Shown here: piece by piece, positions 15,461 through 20,447 of the stretch
Numbering within the stretch: position 1 is the stretch's first letter
Layout of the letters: each line of letters begins with the position of its first letter
From: a virus
Reading direction: 5' to 3' (one strand)
IMG/VR virus record: IMGVR_UViG_3300036781_000113
Span: 1 to 21,081 of that record
Length of the DNA stretch: 21,081 bases
Program-made: the position numbers and the translations under genes
The notes under the pieces: generated by a model
Database searches by the model: none
Told to the model about the DNA's origin: nothing
The model's input: the letters and a program-made list of their open reading frames with translations, nothing else

Positions 15461-15657
15461 TTCTTCTTCAACACCTTATCCGCCGCGCGGTCGATCTTGG
15501 CTTCCTCGGCCTTGGACATGCGGCCCTTGCGCTCGGCTTCCGAGGCACGCGCTTTCGCGTTGGCGGCGTGAGATCGATCCGGAATCGGGTAGCTGCGATC
15601 CGGCCCCGCGAACTTACCAACGGGCATCTTCTTGCGGGCGGCGGCAGTGAGTTTCAT
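15457..15657 (-). CDS. Small basic conserved phage protein ('FAGP..SYPIPDRSHA' type)
   Basis: A 66-aa very basic protein. The N-terminus MKLTAAARKKMPVGKFAGPD followed by RSYPIPDRSHAANAKARASE matches a motif that recurs in many phage and prophage proteins: a K/R-rich start, FAGP, then sYPIpD..HA..A.aR. It ends in a Lys-rich helix AEEAKIDRAADKVLKKK. Such domains occur alone or fused to larger phage proteins, and their function is not established to my knowledge. Start ATG 15657 has AGGG seven bases upstream, 9 nt after the NusG-like stop. The domain likeness is remembered, not searched. Confidence 0.65.
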   Translation of the reverse strand: MKLTAAARKKMPVGKFAGPDRSYPIPDRSHAANAKARASEAERKGRMSKAEEAKIDRAADKVLKKK

Positions 15658-15666
15658 GGAGAGGCC

Positions 15667-16227
15667 CTAAGCACAGACAAGGCTACGCACGGGCGTTGTG
15701 GGGAGCCGGCTAGGCCGAATCTCAGCCGCAACGTGGCTAACCTGAAATGGGATCAAGCTAGCCTTCCCGAGGAAATCAACCGCTAGCACGACAGCGCGGG
15801 CGCCGTCAATAGCTTGTATGCTGGCAAAGTGGCCACATAGGGGGCCATCCACAATCTGCACGCGTTGGCCTACCGAATAGGGGTTCTTGGTGGGGCGGCC
15901 CTCTTCCTCGACGCGAGCAAGCAGGCTGGGCATGTATTCGTCGGGGAGGGGCTGCGGACGGTCTCCTAAAGCGGAAACCAACAAGCCGCGCACGTCGGGC
16001 TGGCTGTCAATTGCGTTCCATAATACGGCGGTGAGTTGCTCGATATTCGCGAATAGGTAGCGGCCGAATCGTGGAATATGGATGTCCTCGCGTTTGACGC
16101 CGGCTCGACCTCTGCGAGGATCGCGCCTGATAATCGTCGGCATTCGCACATCTAGGCCCATGTAGGCCAGCCGCCCGTAAGCCTGCCGCACGCGGCCTTC
16201 TTTGGCTTCGACGACGTACCAGGGCAT
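15667..16227 (-). CDS. NusG-like transcription (anti)termination factor, phage-encoded
   Basis: A 186-aa protein with both NusG domains. Residues 1-100 are an NGN domain, opening PWYVVEAKEGRVRQAYGRLA, with FGRYLFANI and GLLVSALGDRPQPLP where host NusG binds RNA polymerase. Residues about 117-166 are a KOW domain: YSVGQRVQIVDGPLCGHFAS, then AVVLAVDFLGKASLIPFQVS. NusG/RfaH proteins hold polymerase in a processive state and link it to other factors. Start ATG 16227 is preferred over GTG 16236 because AGGTG lies upstream at the right distance. It sits near the head of a roughly 16-kb late operon, where an antiterminator would act. I infer it helps polymerase read the late genes. A host-directed role is also possible. 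Confidence 0.82.
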   Translation of the reverse strand: MPWYVVEAKEGRVRQAYGRLAYMGLDVRMPTIIRRDPRRGRAGVKREDIHIPRFGRYLFANIEQLTAVLWNAIDSQPDVRGLLVSALGDRPQPLPDEYMPSLLARVEEEGRPTKNPYSVGQRVQIVDGPLCGHFASIQAIDGARAVVLAVDFLGKASLIPFQVSHVAAEIRPSRLPTTPVRSLVCA

Positions 16228-16236
16228 CACCGGCAC

Positions 16237-16347
16237 CTATTGACGACATCGTGCATCACTTGCGGCCTCGCGGCACTCGTTCATGAGCGCCATTTGGTCG
16301 TCGGTCGGCTTGAGATAACCGAAGGTGGAATCGTGGAGGGTTTTCAT
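16237..16347 (-). pseudogene. 36-aa ORF resembling the N-terminus of an Acb2/Tad1-hairpin (DUF7681-like) protein
   Basis: From ATG 16347 the frame reads MKTLHDSTFGYLKPTDDQMA followed by LMNECREAASDARCRQ and a TAG. An AAGAG lies five bases before the ATG. The FGYLKPTDDQ....N..REAA pattern recalls the opening of small phage proteins in the Acb2/Tad1 hairpin group, some of which sequester cyclic nucleotides to block CBASS or Thoeris defence. Those proteins continue for some 35 further residues with a second conserved helix (around MWAN), which is absent. Codon third positions are GC-rich until GAG-GCC and then lose this bias. A one-base shift there would read QVMHDVVNRCR and end as TGATG on the NusG-like start. 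It overlaps the last third of another small frame (16256-16480). I read it as a truncated or decaying gene; the family link is from memory. Confidence 0.42.
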
Positions 16348-16480
16348 AAGTGCTCTTTTTCTGAGAGAAAATAGCAGCGTATTCCGCTTCAGCGCGTTGC
16401 AGACACGTCTCGGAGAGTTTCTTCTCCCCGAGTATTTTCTTGAACTCAGTGGTGGCTTTGTCGAAATAAGAGGAGTCCAT
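16256..16480 (-). CDS. Small helical protein, possibly frameshifted at its 3' end
   Basis: From ATG 16480 (TGATG overlap with the upstream stop) the frame encodes 74 aa. The first 45 residues look real: MDSSYFDKATTEFKKILGEK, then KLSETCLQRAEAEYAAIFSQ, charged and helical with normal codons. The rest (PPRFHLRLSQADRRPNGAHE...) is Arg/Pro-rich and lies antiphase to the Acb2-like frame, so it is probably not original. If the A5 run at about 16360-16366 had one more A, the protein would end SQKKEHL at a TGA inside ATGA, giving the usual 4-nt junction with the next ORF. The function is unknown. The coding call is good for the first half only. Confidence 0.5.
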   Translation of the reverse strand: MDSSYFDKATTEFKKILGEKKLSETCLQRAEAEYAAIFSQKKSTYENPPRFHLRLSQADRRPNGAHERVPRGRK

Positions 16481-17118
16481 CACAAATGCCTATACCCGCC
16501 CGAGAACACATCCCACGTCGCCGCGATCTGCTCGCGAGTTTTGGAGAGGGGCTCGGCGGTGAAGAGTTCGGCCTTTTTGGCCCGCGCTCGATCATCGTCC
16601 CGCTTGCGCTTCAAGAGGGTTAGTTCGTTGTTCTCGCCAAGGGGCAGGTCCGGCAGCGCGTCAAGCACAGCCTTGCGTTCAGCCAGCCTCTGACGGGCCT
16701 GATCAAGTTTGGTTGGATATGCAAGCGGGTCAGGCGCCGGCTCAACACGTACCCCACCGCCGCCGGGCTCACTCCGCATCACGACTTGGTAGGACATAGG
16801 CACGGGCGTCGACAAGAAAGCCCACGGCACCTTGCTGCGCATCCTCTCATTCAGCGTCTCATACGCCCTTGCCGCCTCGGCCGAAGCAATTGAGGGAGGC
16901 GGATCAATCATGGCGTAGGCATCGTCAATAATGGCCTGCACCGAGCTTTTACCCTCCATCACCGCCACCATGTCCCGGAACGCGGCGTCGTCGGCCTGCG
17001 TGGGCGGGTTGCAAAAGGGCGAAACGTCGCCGCGCATCACACCACCATAGGACGCCCCACATTCCAGACAATCGCAGCCGTCACGAAACCTGTGAGCTAC
17101 CCAATTTCTATGTTCCAT
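16480..17118 (-). CDS. Unknown 212-aa protein with Cys-rich N-terminus
   Basis: Start ATG 17118 follows AGGGGG at five bases. An adjacent GTG (17121) is too close to that site. The N-terminal part HRFRDGCDCLECGASYGGVM followed by SPFC holds four cysteines and a histidine and may bind zinc. The middle is acidic and helical (ADDAAFRDMVAVMEGKSSVQ), and a central stretch PWAFLSTPVPMSYQVVMRSE precedes a long charged coil LDQARQRLAERKAVLDALPD. It ends with AATWDVFSGGYRHL. No family is recognised. It is the first large gene after the Cro-like regulator, so it may be a delayed-early or regulatory protein rather than a virion part. Confidence 0.6.
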   Translation of the reverse strand: MEHRNWVAHRFRDGCDCLECGASYGGVMRGDVSPFCNPPTQADDAAFRDMVAVMEGKSSVQAIIDDAYAMIDPPPSIASAEAARAYETLNERMRSKVPWAFLSTPVPMSYQVVMRSEPGGGGVRVEPAPDPLAYPTKLDQARQRLAERKAVLDALPDLPLGENNELTLLKRKRDDDRARAKKAELFTAEPLSKTREQIAATWDVFSGGYRHL

Positions 17119-17127
17119 CACTTCCCC

Positions 17128-17235
17128 CTATTCAACGCCACCGGCCAGCATGGGATGGAGAGGGGGAACCACACCGGCCGACAGCGGAGCCCCGAAAGGC
17201 AGGTGCAGGATGCGCCATGGCTGGGCGGTAGTCAA
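17128..17235 (-). CDS. Possible 35-aa hydrophobic ORF
   Basis: A TTG at 17235 overlaps the stop of the helix-turn-helix gene by 4 nt (TTGA) and opens a frame reading MTTAQPWRILHLPFGAPLSA, then GVVPPLHPMLAGGVE, ending at TAG 17128, ten bases before the next gene start. Third codon positions are mostly G or C. There is no Shine-Dalgarno site and the protein is Pro-rich, so this could be a chance frame. It otherwise fills the only gap at this end of the leftward operon. Confidence 0.22.
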   Translation of the reverse strand: MTTAQPWRILHLPFGAPLSAGVVPPLHPMLAGGVE

Positions 17236-17444
17236 GGCTTGCGAAGGCCACGCTTGCGGAGAGCGCGGGCGACGGCGGGGCTTTCGGCTAGCTCGGCTAG
17301 CGTGGCAAGATAGCCGGGGATGCAGCGTTCGCCGTATTCCCATCGACCCACAGTTCTAATGAAACTCACGCCGACAGCCTTCGCAAACCCTGACTGCGAT
17401 AGCCCTAGTTTCTCCCTGAATCCCCGCACATCGGCCGGCGTCAC
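17232..17444 (-). CDS. Small XRE/Cro-type helix-turn-helix regulator
   Basis: Read from GTG 17444 the product is 70 aa: MTPADVRGFREKLGLSQSGF, AKAVGVSFIRTVGRWEYGER, then CIPGYLATLAELAESPAVAR. The LSQSGFAKAVGVSFIRTVGRWE segment is a standard XRE helix-turn-helix with the recognition helix around SFIRTVGRWE. A one-residue excess in the turn is slightly unusual. A TTG at 17486 would add 14 residues but falls inside the candidate promoter and palindrome, so I prefer GTG with AGGA nine bases upstream. It heads the leftward genes and faces the rightward XRE gene across the repeat-rich region. This suits a Cro-like or antirepressor-linked switch protein. Confidence 0.7.
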   Translation of the reverse strand: MTPADVRGFREKLGLSQSGFAKAVGVSFIRTVGRWEYGERCIPGYLATLAELAESPAVARALRKRGLRKP

Positions 17445-17480
17445 GTTCCATAATCCTGATTTTGGGCCGACGGCCCTACC

Positions 17481-17515
17481 GGACAAAATGTCCTACTGTT
17501 CGGGGCGGGCGTCAA
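17481..17515 (-). promoter_or_regulatory. Candidate leftward promoter with palindromic operator over the -10
   Basis: On the minus strand TTGACG (17510-17515) and GACATT (17487-17492) are 17 bases apart. The -10 box lies within the palindrome GGACA-AAA-TGTCC (17481-17493). Transcription would begin near 17480, upstream of the GTG of the helix-turn-helix gene. A repressor on the palindrome would block it. The -35 is 5/6 to consensus, the -10 only 3/6. Confidence 0.42.
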
Positions 17516-17527
17516 GGCCCCATGAGC

Positions 17528-17557
17528 GGACAGGACAGGACAGGACAGGACAGGACA
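17528..17557. repeat. Six perfect tandem GGACA pentamers
   Basis: Six head-to-tail copies of GGACA fill 30 bases just upstream of the leftward -35 box. The same pentamer forms the arms of the palindromes at 17481-17493 and 17563-17581, so it may be a binding half-site array (or iteron set). Slippage at a short tandem repeat is the simpler alternative. Confidence 0.8.
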
Positions 17558-17581
17558 AACATGGACAGTCCGGTTTTGTCC
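17550..17581. promoter_or_regulatory. Nested GGACA/TGTCC inverted repeats
   Basis: GGACAAAC (17553-17560) can pair with GTTTTGTCC (17573-17581) with one bulged base. The loop contains its own palindrome GGAC-A-GTCC (17563-17571). Together with the tandem array this gives a cluster of GGACA sites in both orientations. It could be an operator or a hairpin in a rightward or leftward leader RNA. Confidence 0.5.
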
Positions 17582-17810
17582 CGAAGATTCCGCTTGCCGA
17601 AGCCGCCGCGACGTGCCACCATCCTCTTTCGGCCACCCCCGCGTCTGCGGACTGCCTCCCTAAAAAATGTTTACCCTGTTCCCGATGGGAAAGCGTAGAG
17701 AAACATTTTAAGGGAACACCTTTCACAAAATCAAATCAATGACTTAGGGAGCGGTGTTTCCGCATTTCCCTATAATTCACATTTTCAAAGACCCCTATAT
17801 CAATATCCAT
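17582..17810. other. Non-coding part of the divergent region, left half
   Basis: No convincing gene is seen here. GC-rich sequence to about 17650 gives way to AT-rich sequence. It contains TGTTCCC (17677-17683), GGGAACA (17712-17718) and the first TCAATGACTTAG (17736-17747), bracketed by GGAACACC (17713-17720) and GGTGTTTCC (17753-17761). Confidence 0.5.
17736..17747. repeat. TCAATGACTTAG direct repeat, copy 1
   Basis: This 12-mer recurs exactly at 17929-17940. It lies between the inverted arms GGAACACC and GGTGTTTCC (one extra T), so arm-core-arm units seem to be repeated rather than the core alone. Confidence 0.7.
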
Positions 17811-17839
17811 TTAACATATCTAATATACTACCCTATATA
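17811..17839 (+). promoter_or_regulatory. Candidate rightward promoter in the AT-rich tract
   Basis: TTAACA (17811-17816) and TATATA (17834-17839) are separated by 17 bases, a 5/6 and 4/6 match to a sigma-70-type promoter. A perfect TATAAT follows at 17841-17846 but has no -35 at proper spacing. It would drive the XRE gene with a leader of about 220 bases. The whole tract is AT-rich, so chance matches are likely. Confidence 0.35.
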
Positions 17840-17928
17840 TTATAATCGTTAATCCATACTCCTATCTATAGTCTTTTTACCCTCTTTATAGAGAAACAGA
17901 GAAACAGATCATATAGAAAGATTGAATT

Positions 17929-17940
17929 TCAATGACTTAG
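17929..17940. repeat. TCAATGACTTAG direct repeat, copy 2
   Basis: Second exact copy of the 12-mer, 193 bases from the first. It is bracketed by GAAACAG (17893-17899 and again 17901-17907) and the perfect complement CTGTTTC (17941-17947). Confidence 0.7.
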
Positions 17941-17950
17941 CTGTTTCTTT

Positions 17951-17965
17951 TAAGATTAAATCTTA
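17951..17965. promoter_or_regulatory. Perfect palindrome TAAGAT-TAA-ATCTTA
   Basis: A 15-base dyad with six-base arms, in the leader region before the XRE gene. It is a plausible repressor operator. No poly-U tract follows, so a terminator is less likely. Confidence 0.45.
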
Positions 17966-17971
17966 GAGCAA

Positions 17972-18056
17972 CAAAGAGGAACAGTGGCACATTCGATTCG
18001 GTGGGGTTTACAAACCCGCTTGGATCATTATACTTCCTCGAAAGTCCTCTTTGGAG
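17972..18056 (+). promoter_or_regulatory. Structured leader of the XRE gene
   Basis: CAAAGAGGA (17972-17980) is the perfect complement of TCCTCTTTG (18045-18053), a nine-base stem. Inside it GGGTTT-AC-AAACCC (18004-18017) makes a second hairpin. The outer stem ends against GGAG (18053-18056), the only purine-rich site before ATG 18070. Folding could affect translation. The pairing is seen, the role inferred. Confidence 0.4.
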
Positions 18057-18069
18057 TGCATCCATCCCC

Positions 18070-18723
18070 ATGCCTGATATATCAGAGACAATTAAATCAG
18101 CCAGAAAATCTAAACGTCTGACCCAGCTTCAACTGGCCAAAAGTTTAGACCCACCTGTGTCGGCGTGCTACATTTCACAAATCGAGAACGGCTATTACAC
18201 CTCGCCAAACCCTGAAATCGTGCGCCAGATCGGGATCGTGCTCGGGATCAAGGTGGTTGGCGACGTTGAAGTTGGTGACGATCCGTTCGCTGATCTGACC
18301 GACTTTGAGCGCCGCGCCTTAGTCGATTGCCTTCGAAAGCTGCGGGCCGTGGACCCGATCAGCCGTCTCAAGGCCGGAAAGCTTGTGTTGAAGGCCGATC
18401 CGGACGTGGACGAGCTGGCAATGAACGCTTTCGCTTTGGCTAAAAACGCGGCCATGCGCGTTCTTGTCTGGGATCCTGATGATAATGAGAGCGAACCGGA
18501 GACGGGGTGGGTCATCACCGAGAAGGCCCGCTACGTCGAGCAGGCGTGGCTGTGGGCCGAGGGAATTGCCGTCCAGTCAGATAAGGGTTGGTATCAGGCT
18601 CTACGTCTTACGCCCCGCTCTATGGACTACGCCATGACGCAGATCGACAGAGACAAGGAGGCTATGGAAGCCAGGCACGCCCAAATGCGCGACGAAATGC
18701 TGATGAAGGGGAAAAAGAGATGA
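18070..18723 (+). CDS. XRE-family repressor-like regulator with a non-LexA C-terminal region
   Basis: From ATG 18070 the protein is 217 aa. Residues 5-61 form an XRE helix-turn-helix domain: SETIKSARKSKRLTQLQLAK, then PVSACYISQIENGYY and NPEIVRQIGIVLGI. The Tyr-Ile-Ser-Gln-Ile-Glu-Asn helix is typical of the recognition helix. Residues 78-217 are helical and acidic (LTDFERRALVDCLRKLRAVD, WLWAEGIAVQSDKGWYQALR) and lack the Ser-Lys pair of self-cleaving CI/LexA repressors. A GTG at 18001 would add 23 residues of poor quality and has no Shine-Dalgarno. The GGAG before ATG is 13 bases away, so the start is not certain. Facing the Cro-like gene, it is the probable lysogeny regulator, likely relieved by something other than RecA cleavage. 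Confidence 0.72.
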   Translation: MPDISETIKSARKSKRLTQLQLAKSLDPPVSACYISQIENGYYTSPNPEIVRQIGIVLGIKVVGDVEVGDDPFADLTDFERRALVDCLRKLRAVDPISRLKAGKLVLKADPDVDELAMNAFALAKNAAMRVLVWDPDDNESEPETGWVITEKARYVEQAWLWAEGIAVQSDKGWYQALRLTPRSMDYAMTQIDRDKEAMEARHAQMRDEMLMKGKKR

Positions 18724-19082
18724 CATTCGAGGACGCACTGGCAATTGAAGGTCTATCGAGAACGGATCACTCTGGTTATCGGATGGGAATGCTCATCCTG
18801 GTTCCGAAGCCTTACATTCATAGTGTCTGGTATCGTCATCTAGGGATGAAATGGACCCGTGTTCCGGCCGACTATGGAAGAGTCTATTACAAGCACTTGA
18901 AAAAGGATGCTGCCGTGCGAACCCATCCGCGAGGCGATAATACCGGCGCAACGGAAACTGTCGTTCTGTCCTATGGCGAGTGGGGACCATATAAGATGGC
19001 CAACCTCGGGCCGGGCATACGCGGCATGAAGCACGCGGCGCTGCCGTGGAAAGGCGAGACGTTTTTGGGTGCGGATGAATAG
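18720..19082 (+). CDS. Unknown 120-aa protein coupled to the XRE regulator
   Basis: ATG 18720 overlaps the regulator stop as ATGA, behind an AAGGGGAAAAAGAG purine tract. The protein starts MTFEDALAIEGLSRTDHSGY and has aromatic stretches PKPYIHSVWYRHLGMKWTRV and ADYGRVYYKHLKKDA. It ends with VLSYGEWGPYKMANLGPGIR and GMKHAALPWKGETF. No known domain is recognised. Being translated with the regulator suggests a partner such as an antirepressor, a modulator or an anti-defence protein, but nothing in the sequence shows which. Confidence 0.6.
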   Translation: MTFEDALAIEGLSRTDHSGYRMGMLILVPKPYIHSVWYRHLGMKWTRVPADYGRVYYKHLKKDAAVRTHPRGDNTGATETVVLSYGEWGPYKMANLGPGIRGMKHAALPWKGETFLGADE

Positions 19083-19113
19083 GCCCAGCTCACCCTTTTT
19101 GATGAGAAAGGTG

Positions 19114-19143
19114 TTGACAGGGGCGGCGGGGTAGGGGTAGGGT
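19114..19143 (+). promoter_or_regulatory. Rightward promoter with consensus TTGACA
   Basis: A perfect -35 TTGACA (19114-19119) is followed after 18 G-rich bases by TAGGGT (19138-19143), 3/6 to the -10 consensus. It sits in the 86-base gap before the accessory gene chain, which otherwise starts without an overlap to the gene before. A strong -35 and weak -10 fit alphaproteobacterial promoters. Confidence 0.5.
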
Positions 19144-19168
19144 GAGACATAGAGAGAGGGACACGGAC

Positions 19169-19333
19169 ATGAAACAGTATCGCATCTATTTCGTCGGTTG
19201 GAATGCGGCTCACCCGCATCGGGAATTTCTTGGCACCGTATGGGCCTATAGCGAGGCTTCCGCACGAAATGAAGCTCGTCGGTTATGGCCCTGCGGCAAC
19301 GGTCAAATATACGACGCTGTGGCGGGCCGCTGA
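19169..19333 (+). CDS. Unknown 54-aa protein
   Basis: Start ATG 19169 has GAGGG eight bases upstream. A GTG at 19142 lies on the putative -10 and is rejected. The sequence MKQYRIYFVGWNAAHPHREF followed by LGTVWAYSEASARNEARRLW suggests one beta strand pair and a helix, with a single cysteine in PCGNGQIY. It is the first gene after the TTGACA promoter. Small beta-alpha proteins of this form are frequent in phage early regions; function unknown. Confidence 0.55.
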   Translation: MKQYRIYFVGWNAAHPHREFLGTVWAYSEASARNEARRLWPCGNGQIYDAVAGR

Positions 19334-19345
19334 GGGAGTCCTGAC

Positions 19346-19684
19346 ATGCAGACGAAGTTTACGAGCGGGCCGTGGCGGGTAGCTCAAGCCTATACAGAAC
19401 ATGGAATGACCGGTAATTCCGGAAGTGTCCCGATCATGTCGGAAGAAGACGGCGGCACTCATGTTTGCGATGTCCATATGCAAGCAGCGCATAAGCGCGG
19501 CAAGGTATCTGGAATTGAAGACCCGGAAAGAGACGCAAACTTGGCGCTCATCGCCGCTGCGCCAGACCTGCTGGAGGCGCTGCGCCGAGTTGACCACACG
19601 CTACAGACGCACGGCCATATGGACTGCGCGACGGAACTCCATAATTTTTTGCTGCGCGCCATTCTCAAGGCCGTGGGCGAGTAA
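19346..19684 (+). CDS. Conserved phage protein of the 'LIAAAPDLLEAL' type
   Basis: A 112-aa protein. An N-terminal FTSGPWRVAQAYTEHG leads to VPIMSEEDGGTHVCDVHMQA, followed by DPERDANLALIAAAPDLLEA and a helical tail LHNFLLRAILKAV. The GPWRV start with ANA.LIAAAPDLLEAL is a very common pattern in small phage and prophage proteins whose biochemical role is not established, to my knowledge. ATG 19346 has GAGGGAG seven bases upstream, 12 bases after the previous stop. The motif likeness is from memory. Confidence 0.68.
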   Translation: MQTKFTSGPWRVAQAYTEHGMTGNSGSVPIMSEEDGGTHVCDVHMQAAHKRGKVSGIEDPERDANLALIAAAPDLLEALRRVDHTLQTHGHMDCATELHNFLLRAILKAVGE

Positions 19685-19718
19685 TCGAAAGACCGCTTGC
19701 AATCTAGGAGGGACTAAC

Positions 19719-20078
19719 ATGACAACCATCGACTGGACGCGACCGATTGAGACAGCGGATGGCTACAGAGCAAGTTTATTGCATACATTGCGGGGTGCGA
19801 TTGCGAGCGCCGAGCGCCGCATTGTATTATTTACAGATAGAAATGGCGCAGAGCACATCCTTATCTTGGATGATAATGGCAAATCATATGAATATAGCCC
19901 TGTTTATATCCGCAACGTCCCCGCGCCGCGCAGGAATGTGTGGGTGGCGGTACAGCAGGAATCCTTGAACATTGCGCCAATTCAATTTGAAACAAGAAAT
20001 GCTGCGCAAGAATATGTAGTGAGAAGATCAGCGCACCCATATAACTGGTCCTTCCACGAAATCGAGATCGACGGGTAG
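19719..20078 (+). CDS. Unknown 119-aa protein with IDWTRPIETADG start
   Basis: ATG 19719 is set by a strong AGGAGG seven bases upstream. The N-terminus MTTIDWTRPIETADGYRASL resembles small phage proteins that open with 'W..pi.t.dG'. Strands then follow: RIVLFTDRNGAEHILILDDN, GKSYEYSPVYIRNVP, VWVAVQQES. The final part QFETRNAAQEYVVRRSAHPY with WSFHEIEIDG also recalls these beta-rich modules. The last protein of the window (20683) has a similar 'T..G.PV.I..TD..G' layout. It is probably a small beta-barrel protein; function unknown. Confidence 0.6.
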   Translation: MTTIDWTRPIETADGYRASLLHTLRGAIASAERRIVLFTDRNGAEHILILDDNGKSYEYSPVYIRNVPAPRRNVWVAVQQESLNIAPIQFETRNAAQEYVVRRSAHPYNWSFHEIEIDG

Positions 20079-20099
20079 CCTGAAACTGAGGGGAACCAC

Positions 20100-20447
20100 A
20101 TGAAAATCGCAACGAAAGTGCTAGGCACATTGACGACCGGCATGATGCTGACAACACCGTTCTCGAAAATACACGAGGCGGCAGAGTGGATTATGGGACA
20201 GCCAATCTTCACGCATAACTTCGCGAATGAGGCGGTACAGAAGGAGTTAGTACGGCGTATATTGCTCATAGTTCCAGACATGCCGGTTGAGATCAAAGGT
20301 GGCGCGTGGGAAGTGTTCGGCAATGCTTTGGTTGATAAATACGGCGAGTTTATCGATGTGCCGAAAGGTGGGGACGCGAAGGTAGCCTTGTCGGCCGGCC
20401 TTGAGCATCTGAATGAAGATGCCGAGATTGTGGTGGTGAAGATATGA
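20100..20447 (+). CDS. DUF7736-like small phage protein
   Basis: The 115-aa protein carries VLGTLTTGMMLTTPFSKIHE, a Leu/Thr-rich start, then WIMGQPIFTHNFANEA and VQKELVRRILLIVPDMPVEI. The pattern LtTG..L......i...v....g.pifTHq......c...l....P.L is what I recall of the DUF7736 family, a small helical domain in many phages. The later GAWEVFGNALVDKYGEFIDV extends past that core. GAGGGG lies six bases before ATG 20100. The stop overlaps the next start as ATGA. No biochemical role is known to me. Confidence 0.62.
   Translation: MKIATKVLGTLTTGMMLTTPFSKIHEAAEWIMGQPIFTHNFANEAVQKELVRRILLIVPDMPVEIKGGAWEVFGNALVDKYGEFIDVPKGGDAKVALSAGLEHLNEDAEIVVVKI

Noticed and set aside
17528-17557. GGACA array as a CRISPR or tail-length repeat
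   Set aside because: The units are five bases, contiguous and without spacers.
17493-17726. Minus-strand 77-codon frame with CPVLSCPV repeats
   Set aside because: The repeats are simply GGACA read on the other strand; it has low-quality composition and no ribosome binding site.
17320-17742. Plus-strand frame across the GGACA repeats (ends near GTPFTKSNQ)
   Set aside because: It overlaps the helix-turn-helix gene in antisense, has no start with a Shine-Dalgarno, and its Gln-Asp-Arg-Thr run comes only from the pentamer repeat. A decayed gene cannot be excluded.
18070-18723. CI/LexA-type self-cleaving repressor
   Set aside because: No Ala-Gly cleavage site or Ser-Lys dyad region is recognisable after the helix-turn-helix domain.
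18720-19082. Tad2 (DUF2829)-like anti-Thoeris protein
   Set aside because: The MTFEDAL opening and 'GMLILVP' are reminiscent, but the G.KV.R..W core and the C-terminal DW..W pattern are missing.
19091-19114. Rho-independent terminator before the accessory genes
   Set aside because: CACCCTTTTT and GAAAGGTG pair imperfectly and no T-run follows; the stem is weak on both strands.
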